Below are positions 27,441-37,200 of a stretch of DNA of 54,954 nucleotides, piece after piece; position 1 is the stretch's first letter; the number at the start of each line of letters is the position of its first letter. The position numbers and the translations under genes were made by a program. This stretch comes from Deltaproteobacteria bacterium (GTDB lineage: Bacteria > Desulfobacterota > Desulfobaccia > Desulfobaccales > 0-14-0-80-60-11). Where the stretch lies: NCBI GenBank assembly GCA_030018495.1, contig JASEFS010000024.1, positions 1-54,954 of the forward strand, given 5' to 3'. The notes below the pieces were generated by a model. The model was not told where the DNA came from. It saw only the letters and a list, made by a program, of their open reading frames with translations, and did no database searches.

Positions 27441-27727
27441 AAACCTTGCTGCCGCCGGGGGAAGGTTTCGGGCATCATCAATCTGCAGCGCATCTGAAGT
27501 TGAATCCAGCGGATTTTTTACCAGAAATATGCCTATTTGGAAACGGGATTTTCTTTATGAGGAATAAACCGGCGGCGCACCCGCCCTTGTATTCCTTCAT
27601 TATCCGACTATCTGAATGGAAAGGCCGGGTCTTCAGGCCCACTGATTTCCCCGAATGGGTATGCAGGTGAGATTAATTTTCCAGCGGTCATCCCGCGCCG
27701 CATCAAGGCGAAGCCGGTAGAAAGACC

Positions 27728-28117
27728 ATGGAGTTGCTGCTGTTTTACCAGAGCGCGGGTCAGGCCGCGGGATGCCGATTGGAAAGCGGTCTGGCGCAAC
27801 TCAGCTTCACCAAAAAGGTGGAGGTGTTTCGGAACATCGCCGGTCTGGCCGCCAGGCTGCGCCACCCCGCCGACGGCCTGACGGCCATTATCCTGGCTGC
27901 CTCCCGACAGGAGCTGCAAGAACTCCAAACCATCCGAAGCCTGCTGAGCAAGGCCAGAGTTTTTCTTCTGGTCGGTGATGAAGAAGAAGAAACCATTGCT
28001 CTGGCGCATCGCCTGAGGCCGCGGTTTTTGGGGTATTTAAACGCCAACTACCGCGAAATATTCGCAGTTTTGGTGAAGTTGCTGGAGCAGCATATTAACC
28101 TGCCTTACCAGGTTTGA
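27728..28117 (+). CDS. Small protein of unknown function, receiver-like fold possible
   Basis: I do not recognise this 129-residue protein. It alternates beta-like and helical stretches (MELLLFYQS, TAIILAASRQELQEL, KARVFLLVGDEEEETIALAH, PRFLGYLNANYREIFAVLVK), in the rough order of a CheY-like receiver, but the conserved aspartates are absent, so if it is a receiver fold it cannot be phosphorylated in the normal way. No signal peptide. It has no ribosome site better than a weak GTAG. It lies before the sigma-32-like gene, separated by 257 nt, on the same strand. Confidence 0.6.
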   Translation: MELLLFYQSAGQAAGCRLESGLAQLSFTKKVEVFRNIAGLAARLRHPADGLTAIILAASRQELQELQTIRSLLSKARVFLLVGDEEEETIALAHRLRPRFLGYLNANYREIFAVLVKLLEQHINLPYQV

Positions 28118-28374
28118 GTCTCCCCTCTCTGCCGGGAAGGCTTGGTCCCGGCCCCCTCATCAATCCACCCCGGCTTATCCCGACTAACCAGAGAAGTCCT
28201 CCCATACAGGATGAATTCCAGCCCGACAGGACGGGAATACTCCTTCGTGGATTAAATTTTAACTTTAATTACAAGTACATATGTTTTTCTGCGGATGGCA
28301 CGCCTTTTGGATTTTAGGGGGGCACCTTGGGCCATACCTCGACCCCAATAGGAATTCCGGAGGGCGATTGAGTC

Positions 28375-29355
28375 ATGATAGACAAAACCGTACCGCCAGA
28401 GCAACATGCTCCGGTGAAACCCCCTATAGGATTGGAATCATCCGAACAGGCGCAGGCCGCGTTCGCCGCGTCACCTCCTTCTGAGGATGCTCTGCGCAGC
28501 TACCTTAGAGAGATCTCCCAACATCCCGTTCTTACCATGGAGGAAGAAAGGAGCCTGACCCGGCTTTTCCGGGAAACCGGGGACCAGGAAGCGCAGCATA
28601 AGTTGATCACTGCCAATCTCCGCCTGGTGGTGAAAATAGCGTCCCGATTTCAGAACCGCTCCCTGAAAAATCTGGCCGATCTCATCCAGGAAGGCAATCT
28701 GGGGCTGCTCCGCGCCACCGCGCTTTATGACCCCTATCGCGGCGTGAAATTCTCCTATTATGCCTCCTATTGGATCAAGGCCTATATCTACAAATTCATC
28801 CTGGACAACTGGAGGCTTGTCCGCATCGGCAACACTGAAACCCAGCGCAAGCTCTTTTTCAATCTGGTGAAAGAGAAACAAAAACTGCGAGCCATGGGCC
28901 TTGCCATTGATCATGAAATCCTGGCCCAGAGGCTCAATGTGAAAGAGACGGACATCGCGGAGATGGAGCAGTGTTTGGAGTCCAGCGATCTATCGCTGCA
29001 AGCCCCCATTGACAACGGCTCCGATGAAGTCCATCTCAACTTCCTTTCCATGGATCGACCCTCGGTGGAAGACCGCCTGATGGAAAAGGAAGAAAAAAAG
29101 ATCCTGCACCAAAATCTGAAAAAATTCCGCCGGCGGCTGAATGCCCGGGAGCGCGACATTCTGGATATGCGGCTGTTGGCTGAAAAGCCCTTAACTTTGC
29201 AGGAATTAGGGGAATTTCACCGCGTTTCCCGGGAGCGCATCCGGCAAGTGGAAAAGCGCCTCTTAAAGAGGATGCGCAAATTCTTTGAATCAGAGGTCCC
29301 GGAATTCGCCTTCCGGGATTACATGGTGAGAGAGTCTATTGCTTTCGACAGCTGA
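28375..29355 (+). CDS. rpoH: RNA polymerase sigma-32-like (RpoH family) factor
   Basis: A 326-residue sigma-70-class factor. Region 1.2-2.1 (LRSYLREISQHPVLTMEEER), region 2 with NLRLVVKIASRFQN and LIQEGNLGLLRA, region 2.4 FSYYASYWIKAYIYKFI followed by the sigma-32-like LDNWRLVRIGNTETQRKLFF, region 4 LTLQELGEFHRVSRERIRQV EKR. This is the RpoH heat-shock group in Desulfobacterota. The ribosome site GGAGGGCG lies ~10 nt before ATG 28375, and CCTCG at ~28338 could pair with it; a thermosensor is possible but unproven. An N-terminal ~35 residues rich in Pro/Ala/Glu is extra. Confidence 0.85.
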   Translation: MIDKTVPPEQHAPVKPPIGLESSEQAQAAFAASPPSEDALRSYLREISQHPVLTMEEERSLTRLFRETGDQEAQHKLITANLRLVVKIASRFQNRSLKNLADLIQEGNLGLLRATALYDPYRGVKFSYYASYWIKAYIYKFILDNWRLVRIGNTETQRKLFFNLVKEKQKLRAMGLAIDHEILAQRLNVKETDIAEMEQCLESSDLSLQAPIDNGSDEVHLNFLSMDRPSVEDRLMEKEEKKILHQNLKKFRRRLNARERDILDMRLLAEKPLTLQELGEFHRVSRERIRQVEKRLLKRMRKFFESEVPEFAFRDYMVRESIAFDS

Positions 29356-29419
29356 TACTGATTGCCCGTCAGACATAGAGCATTCTTCTGGAATTGTGAT
29401 TGCCCGAATCAGTAATTTG

Positions 29420-29520
29420 TCACCCTCACCCTAACCTTGTCCCTCACGGGAGAGGAAATTTACCGCAGCAACTTAACTTCCGCTCCCCCGAGGGGGGAGA
29501 GGGTTGGGGTGAGGGGGGTT
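29420..29520. repeat. Palindromic CCCTCACCC/GGGTGAGGG element
   Basis: CCCTCACCCTAACC (29423-29436) faces GGTTGGGGTGAGGG (29502-29515) as an imperfect inverted repeat with a second G/C-run pair inside. This ~100-bp element lies between the 3' ends of the sigma gene and the next minus-strand gene. It shares G-run ends with the MITE-like elements but not their terminal repeats. Confidence 0.65.
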
Positions 29521-29570
29521 GGATTGATCACTCAACCTTTGATGTCAAACTGGCAGGTTGTGCCGGCTGT

Positions 29571-30443
29571 TCAGCGGCCGGAGCCGGCTTTTCCTTTAAG
29601 CAAATCCGGCAGCTCGGGGGCCGCAGTGGGATGGCCGGGCGCGGCGGTGAGATCCGCAATGCCGGAACTTGCTTCGCCGCGGGGAGTATCGGACTTGATC
29701 ATACCGGGTATCACCCCTTCGGTCGTGAAGGGATACCCCACTACCGGGGAGGCATAGGAGCGATTGTCCACAGCCACAAACAGCCATTCTTTCTCAGCAA
29801 AGGGTCTGGCTGCCGCAATATATTGCAGCGTATACAACCCGTTGGGGTAATCCCGGGACTCTGGAGGCACCGGAGCCGGGGGAGAAAAAATGAACACCTG
29901 CCGGGTCTTGAGGTTTATGCCGATGACCTGGTAGGAAAGATTGTTGTTGGGATCATTGACTGTCAAGCTGATAGTCACGCGCTTGCCGTTTTCCGTGGGG
30001 ACGAAATTCACTCCGGAAATCCGAGGCGAATCCGGCTCCGCGGCATTGGGGGAAAGGGTGAAAGAAAAGACGTTGATTTTTCCGGTCTTCAGCGCCACCT
30101 CCGCAGAATGGCAAATATAGCCGGTGGCGCATAGGTGCAGGCCGTAACTTCCGCCTTCGGGCACGTCTATGGAAAACCGTCCGTTATCATCCACCCTGCC
30201 GCCCCAAAGGTAGTCTCTGCTGAAAGGCCGGCTTTTTTCGATGAGAAAAACGCCTGCCAGCGGCCGTCTTTGGGGATCCTGCACCATCCCGCTGATATGG
30301 GTTTCTTTGCCGGCTTTGAGCAGGATGGCCGCGGCCAACCCCACCAAAATGGTAATAATGCCCAATATGATATGAATTCCCCAGGAACCAGCCAGAAATC
30401 CTGGGCTTTTGTGACATTTGCCCTCTTTCTGCAAGCCCGGCAC
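29571..30443 (-). CDS. Membrane-anchored protein with carboxypeptidase-regulatory-like domain
   Basis: A 290-residue protein of unknown function. A membrane helix (~22-43, WGIHIILGIITILVGLAAAI) anchors it, and the next ~80 residues look like a carboxypeptidase-regulatory-like beta-sandwich (ISGMVQDPQRRPLAGVFLIE ... GRFSIDVPEGGSYGLHLCAT). A second beta-rich part (~140-245) and a Pro/Ala-rich tail follow. The bulk is probably periplasmic. The tail may be disordered. No operon partner is obvious; the two-component genes begin 197 nt further on the same strand. Confidence 0.65.
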   Translation of the reverse strand: MPGLQKEGKCHKSPGFLAGSWGIHIILGIITILVGLAAAILLKAGKETHISGMVQDPQRRPLAGVFLIEKSRPFSRDYLWGGRVDDNGRFSIDVPEGGSYGLHLCATGYICHSAEVALKTGKINVFSFTLSPNAAEPDSPRISGVNFVPTENGKRVTISLTVNDPNNNLSYQVIGINLKTRQVFIFSPPAPVPPESRDYPNGLYTLQYIAAARPFAEKEWLFVAVDNRSYASPVVGYPFTTEGVIPGMIKSDTPRGEASSGIADLTAAPGHPTAAPELPDLLKGKAGSGR

Positions 30444-30640
30444 CTCCCTGATTATTCACTATAGATGGTAACCCAGATGGAGGCGGGAGAAAATCAGCAG
30501 AAGTGATGATTTATTCCCGGCGCATATTTTCTTGCCCCGACCATCCCCGCCCCACGGGGCCAAGGTAGGTTGGGAAAACGACGCAAAATAAATAGCTGTG
30601 TCAGCGGCGGGAAAGAGGCCGGACAACCGGGGAGTCAGGG

Positions 30641-31294
30641 TCAGGCGTCAGAGCCGGTGTAACCCTTGCGGATGGCATACTTGACCAAATCGGCCTGCTT
30701 TTTGATGTTTAATTTGCGTTTGATGTTATGGCGATGGGTTCTCACGGTGGCAATGCTGATATTGAGAAGTTCGCCGATTTCCCTGGCCGACCTGCCTTCG
30801 GCAATCAGCTTGGTCACCTCGATCTCCCTCAAAGTGAGAGGCTCCTGCTCCTGGACTTTCCCCGCTGACAAGTCCCGCATGACATCGGTGACTTCGTCCA
30901 GGAGGAGAGACGAAATGTAGGTCTTGTCCTGCCGGACGGTCTCGATTGCGGCTAAAAGGTCGCTGAAGGCGTTTTCCTTCAGGAGATACCCGTCTGCTCC
31001 GCTTTGCAGGGCGCTGAGCAGGTGCTCCCGGGATTTGTGCATGGTAAGCATCAGCACGTGAGTATCCGGATAAAGCTGTTTGATCTCCCGGGTGGCTTCA
31101 ATGCCTCTCAGGTTCGGCATGGAGATGTCGGCGATGATGAGGTCTGCGGGGACATCTTTCAACAGCTCCAAAAGCTCCAATCCGTCGCTTGCCTCCCCCA
31201 CCACTTTCAACCCCGGCATTTTTTCGATGCTGCGCTTGATCGCGTTGCGAAACAGGGTATGATCATCGGCCAACACTATCTTATAGGGGGGCAT
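30641..31294 (-). CDS. NarL/FixJ-type response regulator
   Basis: A 217-residue regulator. The receiver has the acidic pair in VLADDHTLF, phospho-site aspartate in IIADISMPN, the conserved threonine in LMLTMHK and lysine in YLLKENA. The C-terminal LuxR-type helix-turn-helix is LTLREIEVTKLIAEGRSARE ... ISIATVRTHRHNIKRKL. It follows the giant kinase by three bases on the same strand, so it is its likely cognate partner (NarL-type kinases pair with LuxR-type regulators). Confidence 0.93.
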   Translation of the reverse strand: MPPYKIVLADDHTLFRNAIKRSIEKMPGLKVVGEASDGLELLELLKDVPADLIIADISMPNLRGIEATREIKQLYPDTHVLMLTMHKSREHLLSALQSGADGYLLKENAFSDLLAAIETVRQDKTYISSLLLDEVTDVMRDLSAGKVQEQEPLTLREIEVTKLIAEGRSAREIGELLNISIATVRTHRHNIKRKLNIKKQADLVKYAIRKGYTGSDA

Positions 31295-31297
31295 CTC

Positions 31298-34200
31298 TTA
31301 CTCCGGCTTTTTGGGAATGGTGAAGGTTATCCTGGTGCCTTTGCCTTCTCGGCTCCAAATATCCATGGTTCCCCCCATCATCCTCACCCGCTCCTGCATG
31401 GAGGCCAGACCGATGCCGCGTTCACCGGGCTGCCTGGCCAAGGCTTCCGATACTCTGAACCCCCGGCCGTTATCCCGCACCGTGAAAGATACCCGGTTGG
31501 CTTGCTTCTTAACACTTGCAGATATTCTGGTGGCCCCGGCATGTTTGCCGATGTTGCTCAGGGTTTCCTGGAAGATGCGATAAATGTTGCTTTCAACCAT
31601 CGGTGCAAAAATCCCGTCCACCTCATCTATTCTAATGGATTGGGATAAAATTTTATAGTGTTTGCGAGATTCATCGCATAGATATTTCAGGGCCGCGGTG
31701 AGTCCCAATTCCTCCAGGGGGCCGGGGCTCAAATCCCTGGACAAGCGCCTTATTTCATTAATCAATGAATCCATGTATTGAAGGGCTTCCAGACATTCCA
31801 GGCGCGCTTCCTCCTGACCCGTGGAGAGCTCGGCGTGGATAGCGCTCAGCTTGAATTTCAACACCAGGAGGGACTGCCCCAGCCCGTCGTGCAGTTCTCG
31901 CGAGAGACGGCGGCGTTCCGTTTCCTGGACCTCCAAGAGTTGGCCGGCCAGAAAATGCAGGCTTTCCTCTGATTCCTGGAGGGCGTCGGCCGCCTGCTTG
32001 TGCAGGATGGCCTCCGCAATGGGAACGGCCAGGGCTTCAATAGCCTCCAGTTCGCGGGGTCGGTAGCCGCCTTCCCGGTTGCCCAAGCCTATGTGGCCAA
32101 AAACTTGCCGGCCTTTTTTCAAAGGCACTCCACAATAAGAAGTAATGGGCGGATGGCCTTTGGGCAAGCCATGCCAGTCCGGGTGCGAGGCGGGCTCGTT
32201 GACTATCAGGGAGATTCCGCCTTCAACGACGCGGCGGTAAATCCCCCTGACCGGCACATGCGCAGGCAGCTTGAATTTCTTTTTGCCGGCTTGGCGGCAG
32301 GCTTGCCGGCTTGCATCGCTGACAGCCATCAAATCCAGAGTGCCGTCTTCGTTCAGCAGGTCAATAAAGCCTACACGGGAATCGGACAATCCTTCGGCCG
32401 CGCGCAAGCAGACTCGCCCCAGGTCTTCCAAGGTTTCGCAGGTAAGTGCTTCCCGGAAAATGCGGTTGATTCCTTCCACGATTGCGGCCTGACGCCGGGC
32501 CGTGGTTTCGGCCCGCTTGCGCATCCACGCCTCCACGATAGCCCCGGCCAGATTTTCCATGTCCTCCAGGTCCCGGTATTCATAGCCGCCCTGCTTATTG
32601 CCCAGGCGCAGGAGGCCGATAACCCTGTCGCCGCGCTTGAGCGGCACTCCCAGATATGACGTCAGCGGCGGGTGGCCCGGCGGCAAACCCCTGGCATCGG
32701 GATGGTTGGCCGGATCGTTGGCTATAATGGATTCTCCTGTTTCAAGGGGTTTGGCGAGCAGCCCTCTCGCTTCTTGATTCTGCAGCGCGGAGACGTCCCC
32801 AGGCGCTGCCAGGCTGCATTGCTTCAGGGCGGCGCCGCTGAAGGCCAGAGCATCCAAATTGCCTGCTTCGTTCAACTCGTCTATAAAGCCGAATTCACTG
32901 CCGGTCAGTTCCTCGGCCACGGCCAGGCAGGTGGCCGCCAGCTCCTCTTCGGTTTCGCACCTCAGGGCTTCCCGGAAAATGCCGTTAATACCCGCGATGA
33001 GGGCGTTCTGCCGTTCGGCTTCAAGTTCGGCCCGCTTGCGTTCGGTCACGTCGTTTAAAGAAAAGACCAGAAAATCCACCTCTCCGACTTCGTCCAGGAT
33101 GGGCGCCAGGCTCCAGTCCCAATAAGTCACGCCCCATTCTGGGTGGTCGGGAAACTCGAACGGCTTGGCCAAAGCCACATACGAAGACTTGGTCTCCACC
33201 ACTCTCCGAAAAATGGCTTCGACTTCCGGATCGGGATAAAGCTCGAAATGGTTGCGTCCGATGAACTCCTGGGCATCCCGCTGACAAGCGCGGGCATAGG
33301 CTTCATTGACCCTCAGGAAGTTGAACTCCGGGTCCAAAAAGACCAGAGGGGTGATGTTATGGGAGAAAAAGGCTTCCAACTGGCGGGCCTGCTGCAACAT
33401 GACTTTTTCCGCCCGCTTCAGGTCGGTGATGTCCTCGTTCACCACGATGGCGCCCAGAATTTCTTGATTTTTGCCGAACAGGGGCGCCGCGGAATTGAGG
33501 ATGGTCTTACGGCTGCCGTCGAAGCATTCGATATTGATGACCTCGCCCAGGGAGGTCTCGCCCTTCTGCACGGCCCGTACCGCGGCCCAGTCGGCGGAGG
33601 TGAGGCGCTGGCCGGTGTCCGCCCACCATGCTTTGTATTCCCCATATTGCTCACCGTCCATATAGAGGGCGCCGCCCCATATGGACCGGGCCGCGGGATT
33701 GCTTTGCACGATCCGGCCGTCCTTGTCCACCACCCAGACACCCACCGGCAGGGTGTCCAAAATCAGACGCAGCATGGCTTCATTTTTCATTAATGCTTCT
33801 TGGGCCTGTTTGCGCTCGGTGTTGTCAAAGACTGAAGACCGGGTCATGAGAAATTTGCCGGCTTCATCTTTTATGGCCGACGCGCTCAGTACCACGGGCA
33901 GAACGCTCCCGTCCTTGCGGACCAGCTCGAACTCGAGGTCGCTCACCCACCCTCTCTCTTTGAACAGCGGATAATTTTCCTGAAAGGTCTTCAAGCCCTC
34001 AGGTGTGAGCAGGTCGGAAAATTTCATTCTGCCAAGCACTTCCTGGCGCGTATAACCCAGCCAGTTCAGCTCGGTATCGTTGATTTGAACAAACACGCCG
34101 TCCTCGTCCAGGGAATGATAGCCGCACGGGGCGTTGTTGTAGAGATCATTCACCAGCGCGGCGTGCTCCGCCAGAGCTTCTTCGGCCCGCTTGCGCCTGG

Positions 34201-37200
34201 TTATGTCCACCCCCATTTCCAGGACCAGCGGCGAGCCGTCCGTATCGGTGAAGGGGTAGTCATAGACGGCATAGGTCCGCCCGTCGGGGCCGAGCCACTC
34301 CCATTCCTGGGGCTGGTTGGTCTCCAGGACCTGGAAGGTTCTGCAATCGGGGCAGGGTTCGGTGCGGCCGAAGAGTCCGAGATAACATGGCTTTCCAGCT
34401 TCAGGTTCCCCGAAGCGTCGCACGAACTCCTGGTTGGCGAAAGGCATCGAGTAATCCGGCGCAAGCAGGGCCACGAAAGCGGGCATGGTTTCCAGCAAGG
34501 AAAACAAGCGCTGGCGCTCCTCAGCCCGGGCCTCCTCGGCCCGCCGGCGCTCGGTAATGTCGATGCCGATGGCGCCGACCATGTAAGGCAGGCCGCTGTC
34601 ATCCAGGATTGGGAAATTATAGGTCAGATACAATTTCCGCCCTTCTGCCAGATCCAACTCCTTGATGCTCTCAGAGGATTGTCCGGTGGCCAGGGTATGG
34701 TGGTCCTGACCGCTGAATTCCCGGGCCAGGTCCGCCGGCCAGATTTCCGAAACGGTCTTCCCCAGCCAGTCCTCTTTGGTTTTGCCCAAAAGGCGCTCCC
34801 AGGTATCATTGGCGAACAGGTAGCGGCCCTGGGTATCGCGCATCACCGCGATGCCCGGCAGGTGCCGCATAAAGGCCGAGAAGCGGGCCTCGCTCTCCCG
34901 GAGCCGGTCTGCGGTTCTCTGGTGCTTCTCCATCTCCGACCTCAGGGAATCGTAAGCCAGTTGCAGCTCCCGGGTGCGCTCCTCAACCCGCCTTTCCAGT
35001 TCGTCCCGAGCCCGCCGCAATTCCTCCTCCATCGCCTTGCGCTCGGTGATGTCCAGATTGATGCCCACCCAGGAGGTGATGCGGCCCTGGTCGTCGGTCA
35101 GAGGCACGCCCCGGCTCAAGATGGTGCGATAACCGCCATCCTTGCTCCGGACCTTGTGCTCATAGTCCCAAAACCCCCCGGAATTCAGGTTATGCTGCCA
35201 GTCTGCCAAAGTGGGTTCGATGTCCTCCTCGGGCAAAAGATACATCCAGCCGTATCTTTGGCATTCCTCCAGGGTTTTGCCCGTCATCTGGAGGAAAGAC
35301 TTGCTTATATACTCAATGCCGCCGTGGGCATTGGCCGTCCAGATGCCGTAGGGGATGAGCTCGCCCACGGCCCGGTAGCGGGCCTCGCTCTCTCTCAAGG
35401 CCTCCTCGGCCCGCTTGCGCTCTCGGATGTCGATGCCGATGCCGATGAAGGTATTGTCCGTGAGGCGGATGTTAGCCCAGGTGCTGTCCACGGCGCTGCC
35501 GTCTTTGGCAGTCACGTGTAAATCCCGCCACCCGGGCTCCAGAGATTGCATATACTGCCGCACTTGTTTGCGGTAATCGAGGTCGGGATAAAACGGCGCC
35601 AGAGGATCGTCTGCGGGCAGGTCTTCTTCGGTCCAGCCCAGCACTTTGCGCAACTCCTGGTTTAACCGGATAGTTTTTAGCTCCGGGTCATAGATGGTCA
35701 GCATCACCGGGATATTGTCGATGATGGCTTGCAAGAGTTCCTTTTGCCGGGCCAGTTCTTCCTCGGCCCACTTGCGTGGGGTGATGTCGGCCGCCGAGCC
35801 CGCCATGCGGACCACTCGGCCCAGGGCATCGCGTTGGGCGATACCGCGGTCCATCACCCATTTTATCGAGCCGTCCGGGCAAATTATGCGGTACTCTGCA
35901 ACAAATACCGGGGTGGTCCCGGCAAAGTGCTCCTGCAAGGCGATGAAGACGCAGGGTGCGTCATCCGGGTGAATGCGTTCGCTCCACTTTTCCGGGCGGT
36001 CAACCACCTCATCTTCGTCAAAGCCATACAGCGATTTCCATTGAGGGGAATAAAAGACCCGATGGTTAAGCACATCCCAATCCCAAATGCCGGCGTGCGC
36101 TCCGGCGACCACCAGTTCATAGCGTTCGGTGCGCTCCTTGAGGGCATCCTCGGTGCGCTTGCGCGCCGTGATGTCATCAAAGATAACGGCGACTTGCCGG
36201 TCTTGCGGCTGGCCGAAACGGAAGGCGTACACGTCAAACCAGCGATGCAACGGTTTGGCCCGAGCCTGGAAGCGAGCCGACTCCCCCGTCAACGCCACCC
36301 GCCCATAAATTTCAAACCAATGCTCTTCAAGGTCCGGCACCAGGTCGCGCATTCGCTTGCCCTGGGCATCGGCAAGTCCGGTTTGCCGTGCGAATGACGG
36401 ATTAACCTCAAGGAAACGGTAGTCGATGGGATTTTGGTTGTCATCGAGAATGACTTCGATGATGCAGAAGCCTTCATCAATGGAATTAAACAAGGTGCGG
36501 TACTTTTCTTCCGATCTGCGCAGCGCCTCCTCGGCTTGCTTGCGTGCCGTAATATCGATGAACGCGGAAACCGCCCCCCGGGGGTTCCCGGAATCGTCCC
36601 GCAATGGGATGGCATTGCCTAAGATGCTGTGCCTGTCGCCGCTGGTGAACACGATATCCAATTCATAATTTCGCACCGGCTCGCCTCTGGCGGCCCTTCG
36701 CACCGGCAATTTCTCGGGCGGAATCTCCAAGCCGTCTTTAAAAACTCTGAAATTCCCAGGCCGCTCTTCCTCCGGCGCGGACTTGGATATATTGCCTCCG
36801 GGAGGTACGCCAAAAAATTCATGGGCCAGGGAGTTGCCGGTTACATTACGGGCTTCGGGGTCATGGGCCAGCAGCACCAAGGCTGGCACGGCATCGAACA
36901 ACGCCTGCAGCTCAGCGGCCCTGGCGCGCTCACGCGCCTCGCTCTCCTTGAGTGCTTGCTCCGCCAGCTTGCGTTCGGTGGTATCGGTGATAAGGCCCAA
37001 CAGGTGGGAAGGTTTCCCCGCGGCATCCGTCAGAACCGAGATGAACTTGTGAACCCAGACCGACCGGCCGTCTTTGCGGATCAGGCGGTTTTCCGTCTCA
37101 AAGAACGGCAGCTCTCCGGCCTTGAGGCGGCGAAACTCCGCCAGGTTCGCTTCCCGGTCTTCCGGATGGACGAGAGAAGCAAAATTCAGTTCAAGGAGTT

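Noticed and set aside
29400-30464. Plus-strand frames opposite the membrane-anchored unknown
   Set aside because: Antisense of a frame with a clear membrane helix and beta-sandwich pattern.
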